A DNA stretch of 64,000 nt, taken from contig CAZVNJ010000010.1 in the NCBI GenBank assembly GCA_964628985.1, positions 4,622-68,621 on the forward strand, read 5' to 3'. Of the stretch, positions 62,646 to 64,000 are shown piece after piece. The notes under the pieces are model-generated. The model had not been told where the DNA came from and searched no databases. It was given only the letters and a program-made list of their open reading frames with translations. Made by a program: the position numbers and the translations under genes. Position 1 is the stretch's first letter. Every line of letters begins with the position of its first letter. The stretch comes from SURF-43 sp964628985 (GTDB taxonomy: Bacteria; Chloroflexota; Dehalococcoidia; UBA2979).

Positions 62646-63940
62646 CGGGCGCTCGGGACGCCGAGCGGTTCGTCAGCGCGCGCGGCGATGTCAGTGCGGT
62701 AGTACGCGCCCTGGAAGCGGATGCGCTGCACGTTCTCGTAGGCGTGCGCTCGCGCCTCAGCGACGGTCGCGCCGCGCGCGACGACGCAGAGCACGCGCCC
62801 GCCCGCGGTGACGAGGCGGCCCTGCGCGTCGTACCGGGCGCCCGCGATGAAGACCTGCACGTCCTCGTCCACGTCACCGACGCCCTCGATTGGGTGACCG
62901 GTGGTGTAGGAGCCGGGATAGCCGCCGGAGGCCATCATTACGCCGACGGTAGCCACGTCGTCCCACTCGACGGGGACGTCCGCGAGGCGGCCATGGGCGA
63001 CCGCGTCGCAGATCGCGAGGAGGTCGCTGCGCAGCCGCGGCAGGAGCACCTCGGCCTCCGGGTCGCCGAAGCGGGCATTGAACTCGACCACCTTCGGGCC
63101 GTCCGGGGTGACCATCATCCCGGGGTAGAGGACGCCTCGGAACGGCCGGCCGGCGGCGCGTAGAGCCGCGAGGGTGCGCTCGGTCACCTGCGTGCGGATC
63201 GTCTCAGCGATGGCGGGGTCGAGCCAGCCTGGGGGCGAGTAGACGCCCATGCCGCCCGTGTTGGGGCCTCGGTCACCGTCGAGCGCGGGCTTGTGGTCGC
63301 AGGAGAACGGCATGTGGCGGACCGTGATGCCGTCAGAGAAGGCATGCGCCGAGGTCTCGCGGCCGTACATGCGCTCCTCGATGACGACGCGCGAGCCGGC
63401 CGCGCCGAATGCGCCGCCGCGCATGGCCGCATCGATGGCGGCGACGGCCTGCTCGGTGTTGTCGCACACGGTCACGCCCTTGCCGAGCGAAAGGCCGTCT
63501 GCCTTCACGACGCAGGGGCCGTGGAGGCTCCAGGCGTACTCGATGGCCCGTTCGGGATCGTCGAAGGACTGCGCCGCGGCGGTGGCGATGCCGGCCTCGC
63601 GCATAAGCGACTTCGCGTAGGACTTCGACCACTCGATCTCGTCGGCGGCCTTCGTGGGGCCGAACGCTGGGATGCCGGCGGCATCGAGGGCGTCCACAAC
63701 GCCCGCGGCGAGCGGGTCGTCGGGCGCGACGACGACAAGGTCCGCCTTCACCCGCTCGGCGAGCGCGACGACATCGGCGGGCTCGGTGATGCGGACACCC
63801 TCGACGCTCTCGCCGAACAACGAGGTGCCTGCGTTGCCGGGGGCAACCCAGAGTTTGCTGAGGAGCGAGGACTGGGCGAGCCGCCAGGCGATGGCGTGCT
63901 CGCGCCCGCCGCTGCCGAGGAGAATGACGTTCATGCCCAC
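62642..63940 (-). CDS. purD: Phosphoribosylamine-glycine ligase
   Basis: This 432-residue ATP-grasp enzyme has the N-terminal VILLGSGGREHAIAWRLAQS, PCVVKADGLSLGKGVTVC near residue 142, and VEFNARFGDPEAEVLLPRL near residue 293. It forms glycinamide ribonucleotide in step 2 of purine synthesis. The start is GTG 63940 or ATG 63934 (MNVILLG); the ATG gives the usual family start. The guaA stop is 4 bp upstream, so they are co-transcribed. Confidence 0.95.
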   Translation of the reverse strand: MGMNVILLGSGGREHAIAWRLAQSSLLSKLWVAPGNAGTSLFGESVEGVRITEPADVVALAERVKADLVVVAPDDPLAAGVVDALDAAGIPAFGPTKAADEIEWSKSYAKSLMREAGIATAAAQSFDDPERAIEYAWSLHGPCVVKADGLSLGKGVTVCDNTEQAVAAIDAAMRGGAFGAAGSRVVIEERMYGRETSAHAFSDGITVRHMPFSCDHKPALDGDRGPNTGGMGVYSPPGWLDPAIAETIRTQVTERTLAALRAAGRPFRGVLYPGMMVTPDGPKVVEFNARFGDPEAEVLLPRLRSDLLAICDAVAHGRLADVPVEWDDVATVGVMMASGGYPGSYTTGHPIEGVGDVDEDVQVFIAGARYDAQGRLVTAGGRVLCVVARGATVAEARAHAYENVQRIRFQGAYYRTDIAARADEPLGVPSAR

Positions 63941-63944
63941 TCGA

Positions 63945-64000
63945 CTACTCCCACTCGATCGTGCCTGGCGGTTTGGAGGTGATGTCGTAGACGACGCGGT
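63945..64000 (-). CDS. guaA: GMP synthase, C-terminal end (5' part outside window)
   Basis: The last 17 residues, RVVYDITSKPPGTIEWE, then TAG at 63945-63947, match the highly conserved C-terminus of GMP synthase. The rest lies beyond the window. It would make GMP from XMP at the head of the purine operon here. Confidence 0.9.
   Translation of the reverse strand, partial: RVVYDITSKPPGTIEWE

Noticed and set aside
1..64000. tRNA, rRNA, CRISPR arrays or insertion sequences
   Set aside because: No cloverleaf, spaced direct-repeat array or transposase-like frame was seen on reading the window; a covariance or IS search would be needed to exclude short or degenerate ones.

Overview
This is a GC-rich, gene-dense bacterial chromosome segment with almost no mobile DNA. 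It carries many short stop/start overlaps (ATGA, GTGA), fused two-domain CaiB CoA-transferases, paired acyl-CoA dehydrogenases, PurS, and a LexA box of the Gram-positive/Chloroflexota type (GAAC-N4-GTTC). A UGSC selenoprotein is also present. Together these suggest an aerobic, heterotrophic Chloroflexota (Dehalococcoidia-like) or a related actinobacterial lineage. That placement is inference; no rRNA or tRNA gene was seen.

Layout. 1-2400: an MFS transporter flanked by two near-identical copies of the yajQ 3' end. 2400-6200: a CoA-thioester block on the minus strand (two enoyl-CoA hydratase-family enzymes and a fused CaiB). 6200-16400: a compact surface-polysaccharide operon on the minus strand, in transcription order Wzx-type flippase, enolase-superfamily enzyme, a Wzy/Wzz/BY-kinase fusion, a polysaccharide-deacetylase-like protein, WbqC and one glycosyltransferase. 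A DUF4012 protein is divergent from it. 16379-21400: an SOS mutagenesis cassette (LexA box, imuB-like, 100-aa protein, dnaE2).

21400-26200: a sulfur/selenium-flavoured region. It has a YeeE/YedE transporter pair on the minus strand and, divergently, an alpha/beta hydrolase, a metallo-hydrolase, a thioredoxin-like/unknown-domain fusion and a UGSC-family selenoprotein whose in-frame TGA hides its full length. 26300-33000: a PAS-PAS-GGDEF protein, heme A synthase, then an HD-GYP protein translationally chained to a molybdate ABC transporter (modABC). 33100-42700: a second fused CaiB coupled to cobO, a thioredoxin-like protein, two acyl-CoA dehydrogenases, DUF4349 protein, a second MFS transporter and a degenerate response regulator.

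42700-57450: regulators, SUI1 protein, an APC permease, a cyclic-2,3-diphosphoglycerate-synthetase-like protein, a HhH-PHP protein, a YpfJ-type zinc peptidase, a convergent ATP-dependent ligase and LigD-polymerase pair, and a single polypeptide fusing a SEDS (FtsW/RodA) glycosyltransferase to a class B PBP. 57436-59200: a small accessory-looking patch with inverted repeats, a DUF559-type endonuclease-like protein, a frameshifted hicB-like remnant and a Cys-rich protein. 59200-64000: a purine operon on the minus strand (guaA end, purD, two small unknown/cupin genes, purB, purC, purS).
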